Below, piece by piece: positions 47,128-54,473 of a stretch of DNA of 64,000 nt; the first letter of the stretch is position 1; each line of letters begins with the position of its first letter. Origin of the DNA: Bradyrhizobium sp. C9 (GTDB lineage Bacteria > Pseudomonadota > Alphaproteobacteria > Rhizobiales > Xanthobacteraceae); assembly GCF_002532045.1 (NCBI RefSeq), contig NZ_NWTG01000004.1:372001-436000 (forward strand). The letters are read 5' to 3'. The notes under the pieces are model-generated. The model was not told the origin of the DNA, ran no database searches, and was given only the letters and a program-made list of their open reading frames with translations. The translations under genes were made by a program, and so were the position numbers.

Positions 47128-47202
47128 TGGCGCTCCCTAGCGGAATCGAACCGCTCTCTCCACCGTGAAAGGGTGGCGTCCTAACCGATAGACGAAGGGA
47201 GC
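47128..47202 (-). tRNA. tRNA-Glu (anticodon UUC)
   Basis: Complete minus-strand cloverleaf of 75 nt with encoded CCA. The acceptor stem pairs GCTCCCT with AGGGAGC and the discriminator is G. The anticodon arm is CCACC-CTTTCAC-GGTGG with anticodon TTC, and the T-arm has CGGTTCGATTCCG. Confidence 0.96.
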
Positions 47203-47360
47203 AAAACTCCTGGCAAATCAATACGTTAGATGTGAGATGTGCCGTGCCGGCCGTGACCTGCAAACGGCCGCGACGGGCGAACGTATAGTGGCGATTGGCC
47301 GGACGGGCAAGCGTCCAGAACGCTTTTCCCGGACTGCCGGCCCAGGCCGCCTCCGGGAGA

Positions 47361-47525
47361 TTACCTGCACGACAATCCGGCCTCGATCGAGGTCCAGAAA
47401 CCGCAATGCAGCGGCACATGTGCATGGGCCCGCGAGCCGCCGCCATGAATCAGGATAGCGGCCGCAAGCGCGGCGACGACGGCGGGAACAATGAGTCTGC
47501 GGAACGACATTCTTCGGAATGACAT
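47361..47525 (-). CDS. Small exported or membrane protein (54 aa), possible
   Basis: Begins M-S-F-R-R-M-S-F-R-R-L-I-V-P with a tandem repeat of M-S-F-R-R, so two ATGs (47525 and 47510) are possible. A hydrophobic helix (A-V-V-A-A-L-A-A-A-I-L-I) follows, then H-A-H-V-P-L-H-C-G-F-W and a second Cys near the end. Basic start plus hydrophobic core fits a signal or anchor. No family recognised. Confidence 0.45.
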   Translation of the reverse strand: MSFRRMSFRRLIVPAVVAALAAAILIHGGGSRAHAHVPLHCGFWTSIEAGLSCR

Positions 47526-47600
47526 GGGCCTGCGCTTCGAACGACATCGTGGCCTAACTAAGGCCTGCAGGCCCACGGCAGCCCCGGCTCGCGCCGGCCG

Positions 47601-47948
47601 CTAGTGATTGCTGGCGACGTCCTGACGATTGGTCGGCTGCGCCGCGGCCGCGGCCACCGGCGTCTGCTTGATGCAGGTGCTGCAGATCACGAGCTTGCGC
47701 GCCAGCCGGTCGTCCGCATCCGCGTCCGACAGTTGCGTCTCCGGCATCGCCGGCGACACATTCCGCGCATGGCGTCGCGCCTGCGGCTGATTGGGATCCT
47801 GCCCGGCGCCGTCCCAGGCCAACGGACCTGTTCCCGGCGGCGGGGTCGTCATGCTGTATTGCTGCGAGTATTGCGCGCAGGCGCCGAGCGCGATCGGAAG
47901 AAACAGCACAGCGGCCTTGCGAGCCCAGTTCCCGAATGCAGACATCAT
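47601..47948 (-). CDS. Small lipoprotein, unknown
   Basis: A 115-residue lipoprotein: signal A-V-L-F-L-P-I-A-L-G-A-C with the lipobox L-G-A-C, then a Gln/Pro/Thr-rich polar chain, L-A-R-K-L-V-I-C-S-T-C-I-K (a C-x-x-C) and an Ala-rich end. Two adjacent ATGs (47948, 47945) can serve as start; the GTG at 47957 is less likely. Function unknown; the C-x-x-C could hold a disulfide or metal. Confidence 0.75.
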   Translation of the reverse strand: MMSAFGNWARKAAVLFLPIALGACAQYSQQYSMTTPPPGTGPLAWDGAGQDPNQPQARRHARNVSPAMPETQLSDADADDRLARKLVICSTCIKQTPVAAAAAQPTNRQDVASNH

Positions 47949-48137
47949 CACACTCACACGCTATTCGTACCGCGACATCAGTCCTGCGACCTAAGAGCAG
48001 AACCGCTAAGAAATCGTTCACCCTGATTGTTCCGTCGCATCCAACCGCGACGGCATCAAGACGGGATTGCGGCGCCAAGACGCAAATGAAGTCGTAGATC
48101 GAGACGCAAACAAAAAACGCTCATCCGGAGTCCAACC

Positions 48138-49370
48138 ATGTCAGGCATCAACGGTCGCTTCGACGGCAGGCGCGTGCTCGCCGATCTCAATGCGCTGCGC
48201 GCAATCGGCGCCTACAAGACCGGCGTGCACAAGCCGACATTCTCGGAGCCGCACCTGCGCTCGCTGGACTGGCTTGCGACGCACCTGCCTGATGCCGACC
48301 TCACCGCAACGATCGACGGCATCGGCAACGTGTTCGGCACCAGCGCGAAAGCGGGACCGAAGCTGCTCGCCGGTTCGCATCTCGAAAGCCAGAACCATGC
48401 AGGCTGGCTCGATGGACCGCTCGGCGTGATCTATGCGCTGGAGGCCGCGCGCGTCATCAACGGCGATCCCGGCATCGACGGCGCGGTCGAGGTCGCCGCA
48501 TGGTGCGACGAGGAAGGCCATTTCGGCAGCTTCCTCGGCAGCCGGTCGTTCGCCGGCGCGGTGACCGAAGCCGACATCGATGCGGCCCGCGACCGCTCCA
48601 GCGATCGCACCATGCGCCAGGCGTTGCACGATGCGGGCTTCGCCGGCCGCCCGCGCCTCACCGGCGAACCTCGCCGCCATATTGGCTATCTCGAAGCGCA
48701 TATCGAGCAAGGCGACACGCTGGAGAGCAGCCGGCTCAAGATCGGGGTCGTCACCTCGATCGTCGGCATCTGGCAATATCGCATCAGCTTCACCGGCGAG
48801 CAGAACCATGCCGGCACCACGCGAATGGCGGTGCGCAGGGATGCGGGCCTGGCGCTGGCGCGGTTCTGCGTCGCGATCGACGACAGCTTCCCTGCCCTGT
48901 GCGGACCGCGCACGGTCTGGACCACCGGCCGCATCACGCTGGACCCGGGCGCGCCGAGCATCATCCCCGGCCACGCCGACATGCTGTTCCAGATCCGCGA
49001 CGACAATCCCGAGGTGATCGCGCGTCTCGAGGCGCATCTGCATCGCCTAGCGGAAGAAGCTACCGCGCACGGCCGCAGCGGAGTGAAGGTCGAGCGCATC
49101 CGCACCGGCGTGCCCGCGATGATGACACCTGCCTTCCAGGATGCGATCGAGGCCGCGAGCGCCGCCTGCGCCGGCGGCAAGTCAATCCGGATGCCGAGCG
49201 GCGCCGGCCATGACGCCCAGGTCCTCGCCACCATCATGCCGGCGGCGATGCTGTTCGTGCCGTCGATCGGCGGCATCAGCCATCACTGGAGCGAGAACAC
49301 CGACGACGCCGATATCGTCACGGGCGCCGAGGTGTTCGTCGAAACCTGCCGCCGCTTGCTGGCAGGTTAG
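48138..49370 (+). CDS. M20-family amidohydrolase (N-carbamoyl-amino acid / ureidopropionase-allantoate type)
   Basis: Hydrolyses N-carbamoyl or allantoate-like substrates. The 410-residue protein has the binuclear metal ligands H81 (A-G-S-H-L-E-S), D92 (L-D-G-P-L-G-V), the Glu pair E125-E126 (W-C-D-E-E-G), H188 (E-A-H-I-E-Q-G) and a C-terminal His in S-H-H-W-S-E-N, plus the dimerisation domain with G-E-Q-N-H-A-G-T-T-R-M. This is the HyuC/AmaB/AllC group. No hydantoinase, purine or pyrimidine pathway genes are adjacent, so the substrate is open. ATG at 48138. Confidence 0.9.
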   Translation: MSGINGRFDGRRVLADLNALRAIGAYKTGVHKPTFSEPHLRSLDWLATHLPDADLTATIDGIGNVFGTSAKAGPKLLAGSHLESQNHAGWLDGPLGVIYALEAARVINGDPGIDGAVEVAAWCDEEGHFGSFLGSRSFAGAVTEADIDAARDRSSDRTMRQALHDAGFAGRPRLTGEPRRHIGYLEAHIEQGDTLESSRLKIGVVTSIVGIWQYRISFTGEQNHAGTTRMAVRRDAGLALARFCVAIDDSFPALCGPRTVWTTGRITLDPGAPSIIPGHADMLFQIRDDNPEVIARLEAHLHRLAEEATAHGRSGVKVERIRTGVPAMMTPAFQDAIEAASAACAGGKSIRMPSGAGHDAQVLATIMPAAMLFVPSIGGISHHWSENTDDADIVTGAEVFVETCRRLLAG

Positions 49371-49467
49371 AGCGTCTTCGAGCGAAGTGGACCACCGGCT
49401 GGTGTGAAGAATGCGTCAACGCAAGAATCCAAGGCTTCGGCTCTGACTCGATCAGAACCGAAAAGCA
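49371..49467. repeat. Dispersed intergenic repeat (AGAGCGTCTTCGAGCGAAGTGG...)
   Basis: A ~97-bp element that starts at the amidohydrolase stop with AGAGCGTCTTCGAGCGAAGT and ends with the dyad GGCTCTGA-CTCGA-TCAGAACC and AAAAGCACTA. I recognise this as a widely dispersed repeat of Bradyrhizobium and relatives. It separates two convergent genes and probably helps end transcription. A related, interrupted copy occurs near 59284. Confidence 0.75.
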
Positions 49468-50412
49468 CTAGCCACCTTGCGAACGCCGCCCCGCGGCATT
49501 GTCGCCATCAGGTTGGGTCGCCCCGATTCCGGATCTCAGCGGAGCCAATGCGTGCGAGCTCTGCGCGGTCCCTCTCCGCGCGGTGAAGAAGACATACAAC
49601 AGGCAGACGTCGATCAGGATCGTGCCGGCCATGACGCTGTAGGCCCACGGGCTTTCCACCAGCTTCACTTCGACCAACACGCGCGACAGTCCGAAGCCCA
49701 CGACCCACGCATCGAAGCTCATGCAGATCCGGCGAAACGTCTCGGCATCCAGCCGCCGGATCAGCCAAGCACCGAACGGGATGCCGACGACCACGCATGG
49801 AACCAGCACGAACAAGATGCTCCGGCTCTCTTCGATGAACAGACCGAGCTTGTAATACGCGATCGCAGTCAAGCCGGACTCTGTCACCCGCACCAGTGCG
49901 AGACCGGCCCGAAACTCGTCTTTGACGAGGCCCTGATTGTTGAAAAGGATCGCCAACGGCGGTCCCGAGATGGTCGTGACCGAGTACAGGACCCCGAGCG
50001 CCGTTCCGAACGGCAAGCCGACGAGCCACTTCGACTGGATCGGCTTCCGCCAACCAGCCGCCTGCAGCAGGATCAGCGGCAGAATGATCGAGTAGGTGGC
50101 GAATTTGATCCAGCCGGGTTGCAGCGACGTCAGCGCAAAGGCTCCGACGGCGATGCCGGGCAGCATGCCGATGAGAATGGGCAGCACGCGCCGCCACACG
50201 GCCGGAACGCCGCTCAGGTTGATACACAGGACATACAGATTGACGACGACTTCGACGATGACGACCGCAGGATTGAGAACGCGGTTGGTGTAGAAGACAA
50301 GCGCCACCGGCACGGTGAGCGAGGAAAACCCGTAACCCAGCGCACCGTTTACAAACGCCGCAAACAGGGCGATCACGGCAAGAACGATCACAGCAGAATC
50401 AATCGAAGACAT
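49468..50412 (-). CDS. Sulfite exporter TauE/SafE family permease
   Basis: Inner-membrane permease of 314 residues with eight or so hydrophobic helices in two repeats (F-V-N-G-A-L-G-Y-G-F-S-S and T-I-S-G-P-P-L-A-I-L-F-N-N-Q). Members export small anions such as sulfite, sulfoacetate or related organosulfonates; the substrate here is not known. The C-terminal tail is polar. It is not next to a sulfur gene. Confidence 0.9.
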   Translation of the reverse strand: MSSIDSAVIVLAVIALFAAFVNGALGYGFSSLTVPVALVFYTNRVLNPAVVIVEVVVNLYVLCINLSGVPAVWRRVLPILIGMLPGIAVGAFALTSLQPGWIKFATYSIILPLILLQAAGWRKPIQSKWLVGLPFGTALGVLYSVTTISGPPLAILFNNQGLVKDEFRAGLALVRVTESGLTAIAYYKLGLFIEESRSILFVLVPCVVVGIPFGAWLIRRLDAETFRRICMSFDAWVVGFGLSRVLVEVKLVESPWAYSVMAGTILIDVCLLYVFFTARRGTAQSSHALAPLRSGIGATQPDGDNAAGRRSQGG

Positions 50413-50924
50413 CTTTGGCTTTTACCGGATCAGTCGCCTTGCCCGCGACATTATAACCCATGGAAAGCCACGCGGTGCCGAAACTTGCCGCCACCACGTC
50501 GCGCTACAGCCACGCATCGTGAAGTTCGCCGCGGGTCGGCGATCTCGTCACGCCCTGAGCTACCTCGTCGACGCGCCGCCCATCTCACTCCGACACGCCA
50601 TCGCCGCGCGGCTCGTGGCATTCAAGCAAGCTGGCTGGACCGACAGATCGTCACCCGATCACAGTTCGGGTACTGAGGTTCTGCGCCGGGAACGCAGCCC
50701 GGGAGCGTTTCGCTGCCAGGAACTGCCCGGCAGCCGCTGGTCGCCCTCTGCTTGGAGCCGATCGAGGCCCACGCCGCGTTTTCGCCGGCAACCGTGGCAT
50801 ATTGGACACGAGAAGGGCGTCAGCCGACGCCGATTTCCCAATTGCCTGATTTGCAATCCGCTGAACTTGCTGCCATTTCTTCGGTACGCATCGCTTTGGT
50901 GCCTTAAAAGGGGCCGTCCGGCTC
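50413..50924. other. Intergenic region without supported gene
   Basis: A 512-bp divergent gap between the TauE-like gene (minus) and the PrsW-like gene (plus). Open frames cross it on both strands, but composition and starts are poor. On the minus strand near 50782-50826 there is a C-P-I-C-H segment that could be a relic of a zinc-ribbon protein, too weak to call. Promoters for both neighbours should be here. Confidence 0.5.
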
Positions 50925-51962
50925 ATGTTGTTGCTTGAGTCGCTTCCGACTGTGATTGGCGCCGCCGCCATCGCGCCCGCCCTGCTGGTGTTGTGGCTGG
51001 TGATTGCCGCCGACGAGCGCCCCGGACCGCCGGTGCAGGTGTGGCTCGCCTTCGTGCTCGGCGCGGCCAGCATCTCGCTGCTGGGCCTGGCGCGAATTCC
51101 GTTCAATGCGCTACTTGCCATTCCCGACAATCCCTGGGCGACCCAAGCGGTCCGCGCGGCGTTCGGCGTCGCGGCGCCGGAGGAGATCGTCAAGGTTCTC
51201 GTCATCGTCGCCATCTCGACGCGCCGCCGCGCGTTCGCCGATCCGATGGATACGGTGGTCTATGGCGCGGCCGCGGGCCTCGGATTTGCGGCCTATGAGA
51301 ACCTCGCCTACCTCGTCCAGCACAAGGACATGTGGCGGGCGCTCGCGGCGTTGCGCAGCGTGCTCACGGTGCCGTTTCACGGCGCGCTCGGCATCATCGC
51401 CGGCGCCTACCTAGCGATCGCGCGCTCCGGCGGCGCGCTCGGCGCCTACCGGGGCCACCGCGACTGGGCGCGCATCACCAACTGGGCGCTCGTGCTGGTC
51501 GCGCCGGTCGCGCTGCACGCGGCGTTCGATTTTCCGCTGCTCGCGCTCCAGCGCATTCCCGATCTCAGCTCGACCACGCATCTGCTGCTCGGTTCGGCGA
51601 GCGTCTTGATTGGCTTCTCCTCGATCGGCTTTGCGATCCGCCTGGTGCGCCGCCTCGGCAGGCATCATGCCCCGCGCACCGACGTTGCGCGCGAGCGACT
51701 GAGCCAGCTGCGGCGGATGTGGGCGCTGCTGCTGGTCGGCGGCGGCACCGGCTTTGCCGGGGTCTCCTTCCTGCTCACCTCGTTGCATCACTGGTACGTC
51801 AATCCCGAGCGCAATGCGTCGTTCATCCTGGTCCCGATCGGCTTCACCTCGATCCTGATCGGACTGGCACTGTTGATTGCAACCACCGCCGTCTATTTCC
51901 TCGGCCGCAACCGGATGCGGACCGCCGCGGAGGGCTTTCCGTCCGCGCCGAGCCAGAGCTAG
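50925..51962 (+). CDS. PrsW-family intramembrane metalloprotease
   Basis: A 345-residue polytopic membrane protein with about ten helices and the three motifs of the PrsW/ABI-like glutamic-metalloprotease clan: E86-E87 (P-E-E-I-V-K), E125 (A-Y-E-N-L-A-Y), H152 (P-F-H-G) and H198...D202 (L-H-A-A-F-D-F). In Bacillus PrsW cleaves an anti-sigma factor; the target here is unknown. The stop is 50 bp before the hdeD-like gene, so they may be co-transcribed. Confidence 0.88.
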   Translation: MLLLESLPTVIGAAAIAPALLVLWLVIAADERPGPPVQVWLAFVLGAASISLLGLARIPFNALLAIPDNPWATQAVRAAFGVAAPEEIVKVLVIVAISTRRRAFADPMDTVVYGAAAGLGFAAYENLAYLVQHKDMWRALAALRSVLTVPFHGALGIIAGAYLAIARSGGALGAYRGHRDWARITNWALVLVAPVALHAAFDFPLLALQRIPDLSSTTHLLLGSASVLIGFSSIGFAIRLVRRLGRHHAPRTDVARERLSQLRRMWALLLVGGGTGFAGVSFLLTSLHHWYVNPERNASFILVPIGFTSILIGLALLIATTAVYFLGRNRMRTAAEGFPSAPSQS

Positions 51963-52012
51963 GATACGCCGCACGCTCGCAGACTTTACCGTTGCAGATT
52001 TGGAGAGCCGCG

Positions 52013-52585
52013 ATGACCCTGTCCAACGATCTCGACAAACTGCGATCGGAAATGCAGGCCGCGGTCAAGCAGCACTGGAAGGCGTTCCTGTTCGAAGGCA
52101 TCCTGCTCGTGACCATCGGCATCGCGGCGATGATCGTGCCGACATTCGCGAGCCTCGCCGTCACCATCTTCCTCGGCTGGATGTTCCTGATCTCAGGCAT
52201 CGGCGGGCTGATCGTGACCTTCTGGGCGCGCAACATGCCGGGTTTCTGGTGGTCGCTGATTTCGGCCGCGCTCGCCGTGCTGGCCGGCATGGTGCTGCTG
52301 GCGCGTCCGATGCAGGGCGTGCTGACGCTGACGATCGTGATCGGCGCCTATTTCGTCGCCGAGGGCGTCACCACCCTCATGTATGCGCTCGAGCACCGCC
52401 GCGAATTGTCGGGACGCTGGTCCTGGCTCTTGATCGCCGGCCTGATGGATGTCGTCGTCGCCTTCTTCATCATCGCGGGCCTGCCGGAGTCGGCAGGCTG
52501 GGCGATCGGCCTCCTGGTCGGCCTCAATCTGATGTTCGGAGGGGCGACGCTGATAGGTATGGCGTTGGCGGCGCGCAACACCTGA
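52013..52585 (+). CDS. HdeD/DUF308 family membrane protein
   Basis: A 190-residue inner-membrane protein with six hydrophobic segments in three pairs (H-W-K-A-F-L-F-E-G-I-L-L, G-W-M-F-L-I-S-G-I-G-G-L, G-A-Y-F-V-A-E-G). HdeD in E. coli is linked to acid resistance at high cell density. GGAGAG lies 6-11 bases before the ATG at 52013. Follows the PrsW-like gene on the same strand. Confidence 0.9.
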   Translation: MTLSNDLDKLRSEMQAAVKQHWKAFLFEGILLVTIGIAAMIVPTFASLAVTIFLGWMFLISGIGGLIVTFWARNMPGFWWSLISAALAVLAGMVLLARPMQGVLTLTIVIGAYFVAEGVTTLMYALEHRRELSGRWSWLLIAGLMDVVVAFFIIAGLPESAGWAIGLLVGLNLMFGGATLIGMALAARNT

Positions 52586-52616
52586 CGGCCAACTGGCTGC
52601 CCCCGCGGTTTTGGGG

Positions 52617-52645
52617 GTGACAGGCCGACATCCGTGGGCTATAGA
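52617..52645 (+). promoter_or_regulatory. Sigma-70-type promoter of the aroF leader
   Basis: GTGACA (52617-52622) and TATAGA (52640-52645) are separated by exactly 17 bp, five of six matches to the -35 consensus. The expected start of transcription is about 52652-52653, which coincides with the leader-peptide ATG at 52653, so the leader mRNA may have little or no 5' untranslated region. Confidence 0.65.
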
Positions 52646-52652
52646 GCCGCCC

Positions 52653-52733
52653 ATGATCACCGTCGCCACCAGCTATTTTTGGTACTTTAGCTACGACAGC
52701 TCGCTGGCGGCAGGAGGATCGCGCTCAATCTGA
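52653..52733 (+). CDS. Aromatic-rich leader peptide of the DAHP synthase gene
   Basis: A 26-residue frame: M-I-T-V-A-T-S-Y-F-W-Y-F-S-Y-D-S-S-L. Residues 8-14 are Tyr-Phe-Trp-Tyr-Phe-Ser-Tyr, so six of seven codons specify aromatic amino acids (52674-52694). It stops at 52733, 24 bases before the terminator stem and 86 bp before aroF. Ribosome stalling at these codons when charged tRNA-Tyr, -Phe or -Trp is scarce would favour the antiterminator (see next entry). The role is inferred from layout; I do not know of an experimental report. Confidence 0.8.
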   Translation: MITVATSYFWYFSYDSSLAAGGSRSI

Positions 52734-52783
52734 AGAATTGCAGCAAACGTCCAAAACAAGCCGCCAGACCTGGCGGCTTTTTT
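52704..52783 (+). promoter_or_regulatory. Attenuator with antiterminator and terminator hairpins upstream of aroF
   Basis: CTGGCGGC at 52704-52711, just after the aromatic codons, is complementary to GCCGCCAG at 52760-52767. The latter also pairs with a second CTGGCGGC at 52770-52777 to form the terminator. The two pairings exclude each other. The terminator is AAGCCGCCAG / CTGGCGGCTT followed by TTTTTT (52778-52783). With the leader peptide this has the classic 2:3 versus 3:4 arrangement of ribosome-mediated attenuation. Confidence 0.8.
52758..52783 (+). terminator. Rho-independent attenuator terminator
   Basis: Perfect stem AAGCCGCCAG / CTGGCGGCTT with a very short loop and six T residues, 36 bp before the aroF start codon. 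It is placed to stop transcription before the structural gene. Confidence 0.9.
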
Positions 52784-52818
52784 GTGCCGGCAGGTCTCGA
52801 AATCCAAAGGAGCCAGCC

Positions 52819-53904
52819 GTGTTGAGTACGACAGACGATCTTCGCATCAAGGAACTGAAAGAGCTGAGTACGCCCGAAGAGGTGATGCGGGAGGTCCCGC
52901 GCACCCTGACGGCGACCCGCGTGGTGATGGGTGCGCGCAACGCCATCCACGCGATCCTCAACGGCACCGATGACCGCCTGCTGGTCGTCGTCGGCCCCTG
53001 CTCCATCCACGATCCCGCGGCGGCCGTCGATTACGCCGAGCGTCTCGCCGGCCTGCGCGAACAGCTCGCCGACCGCCTCGAGATCGTGATGCGGGTCTAT
53101 TTCGAGAAGCCGCGCACCACCGTCGGCTGGAAAGGGCTGATCAACGATCCCGATCTCGACGGCAGCTTCGACATCAACAAGGGCCTGCGGCTTGCGCGCA
53201 ACGTGCTCTCGGCCGTGAACAATCTCGGCCTGCCGGCCGGCACCGAATTCCTCGACATGACGACGCCGCAATACATCGCCGACCTGGTCTCCTGGGCCGC
53301 GATCGGGGCACGCACCACCGAGAGCCAGATCCATCGCGAGCTGGCGTCCGGCCTGTCGTGCCCGGTCGGCTTCAAGAACAGCACCGATGGTGGCGTGCGG
53401 ATCGCGGCCGACGCAGTGAAATCGGCGTCGCACCCGCATCATTTCATGGCGGTCACCAAGGGCGGCCGTTCGGCGATCGCCGCGACCAGCGGCAACGAGG
53501 ACTGCCACGTCATCCTGCGCGGCGGGCGGGTGCCGAACTATGATGCAGCGAGCGTCGAAGCGGCTGCCGCCGAGCTCGGCCACGCCGGTGTCGCGCCGCG
53601 GCTGATGATCGACACCAGCCACGCCAACAGCAGCAAGAAGCCGGAGAACCAGCCGGCAGTTGCGGCCGACATCGCACAGCAGGTCGCAAGCGGCGAACAG
53701 CGCGTCATCGGCGTGATGATCGAGAGCAACCTTGTCGCCGGACGTCAGGACGTCGTGCCGGGCAAGCCGCTGACCTACGGCCAGAGCATCACGGACGGCT
53801 GCATCGACCTCGCGACGACGGCTGACGTGTTGCAGCAGCTGGCCGATGCCGTCGAGGCGAGGCGCAGCGTGCGGCGCGATGGCCTGCAGGAGCGTTCGGC
53901 CTGA
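52819..53904 (+). CDS. aroF: 3-Deoxy-7-phosphoheptulonate (DAHP) synthase, class I AroF/AroG type
   Basis: First step of the shikimate pathway: erythrose-4-phosphate plus PEP to DAHP. The 361-residue product shows V-V-V-G-P-C-S-I-H-D-P (about 54-64), Y-F-E-K-P-R-T-T-V-G-W-K-G, G-R-S-A-I-A-A-T-S-G-N-E-D-C-H and D-T-S-H-A-N. The start is GTG at 52819 with AAAGGAG seven bases upstream; the frame is open further back into the attenuator. Expected controls are the aromatic leader upstream and allosteric feedback; which amino acid inhibits it cannot be read from the sequence. Confidence 0.95.
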   Translation: MLSTTDDLRIKELKELSTPEEVMREVPRTLTATRVVMGARNAIHAILNGTDDRLLVVVGPCSIHDPAAAVDYAERLAGLREQLADRLEIVMRVYFEKPRTTVGWKGLINDPDLDGSFDINKGLRLARNVLSAVNNLGLPAGTEFLDMTTPQYIADLVSWAAIGARTTESQIHRELASGLSCPVGFKNSTDGGVRIAADAVKSASHPHHFMAVTKGGRSAIAATSGNEDCHVILRGGRVPNYDAASVEAAAAELGHAGVAPRLMIDTSHANSSKKPENQPAVAADIAQQVASGEQRVIGVMIESNLVAGRQDVVPGKPLTYGQSITDGCIDLATTADVLQQLADAVEARRSVRRDGLQERSA

Positions 53905-53970
53905 CACGGCCGGACGGATCGAGCGTTGCCGGCGGGGCCGATATCGCGCTCCGCCGGTCTCGTCCGCAGG

Positions 53971-54231
53971 CTAGCAGCCGCGGCAGATGCTCTTGATCTT
54001 CTTGTCGAGCGCCGCGTCTTCCTTGTTGGCCTGACTGTTCGGATCGCTGATACTCTTCTCGTTGGCAACGTCGCCGCGGCGTGGCTGACGATGTCCGACC
54101 GGCGCCTCCGGCAGCGGCGCGTTCTTCTGCATGGAGGACGATCCGCCCTGTTGCTGCGCCCATGCCTGGGACGTTCCAACCTGGGGCGCTCCAACCATCA
54201 TCAGAGCCATCAACAAAACAGTCTTCCGCAT
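53971..54231 (-). CDS. Small secreted protein, unknown
   Basis: An 86-residue exported protein: signal peptide M-R-K-T-V-L-L-M-A-L-M-M-V-G-A ending near A-W-A, then a Gln/Ser/Pro-rich linker and a charged C-terminus with K-K-I-K-S-I-C-R-G-C. The two terminal Cys could bridge. Convergent with aroF. Function unknown. Confidence 0.75.
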   Translation of the reverse strand: MRKTVLLMALMMVGAPQVGTSQAWAQQQGGSSSMQKNAPLPEAPVGHRQPRRGDVANEKSISDPNSQANKEDAALDKKIKSICRGC

Positions 54232-54253
54232 CTCGCGTCTCCGCTTCTCAACC

Positions 54254-54409
54254 CTATTGCGCCCGTTCCGGGACCGCGACGGTAGCACAGTTGCGTCGTC
54301 CCTGCGCTGCGCAATCCTGGACCTTCCGTATATCGGCCATGGTGCCAAGGAGCCAGATTCCCACGGCGACCAGCACCACAAAGAAGCCGAACATCACAGC
54401 ATTTTCCAT
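54254..54409 (-). CDS. Small single-pass membrane protein (51 aa), unknown
   Basis: M-E-N-A-V-M-F-G-F-F-V-V-L-V-A-V-G-I-W-L then T-M-A-D-I-R-K-V-Q-D-C-A-A-Q-G-R-R-N-C. One membrane helix and a cytoplasm- or periplasm-facing tail with two Cys. GAGGGC precedes the ATG at 54409; another ATG at 54466, 7 bp after the epmB stop, would add 19 polar residues. Possibly co-transcribed with epmA and epmB. Confidence 0.7.
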   Translation of the reverse strand: MENAVMFGFFVVLVAVGIWLLGTMADIRKVQDCAAQGRRNCATVAVPERAQ

Positions 54410-54473
54410 GCCGCGGCTGCCCTCGACGTCGGGCGGCTCCTGCCGTCCGTCCCCGGCCCCGCCCATCGCAGGC

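Noticed and set aside
50519-50938. Plus-strand frame of 139 codons before the PrsW-like gene
   Set aside because: Arg/Ser/Pro-rich, overlaps the PrsW start, and shows no conserved pattern.
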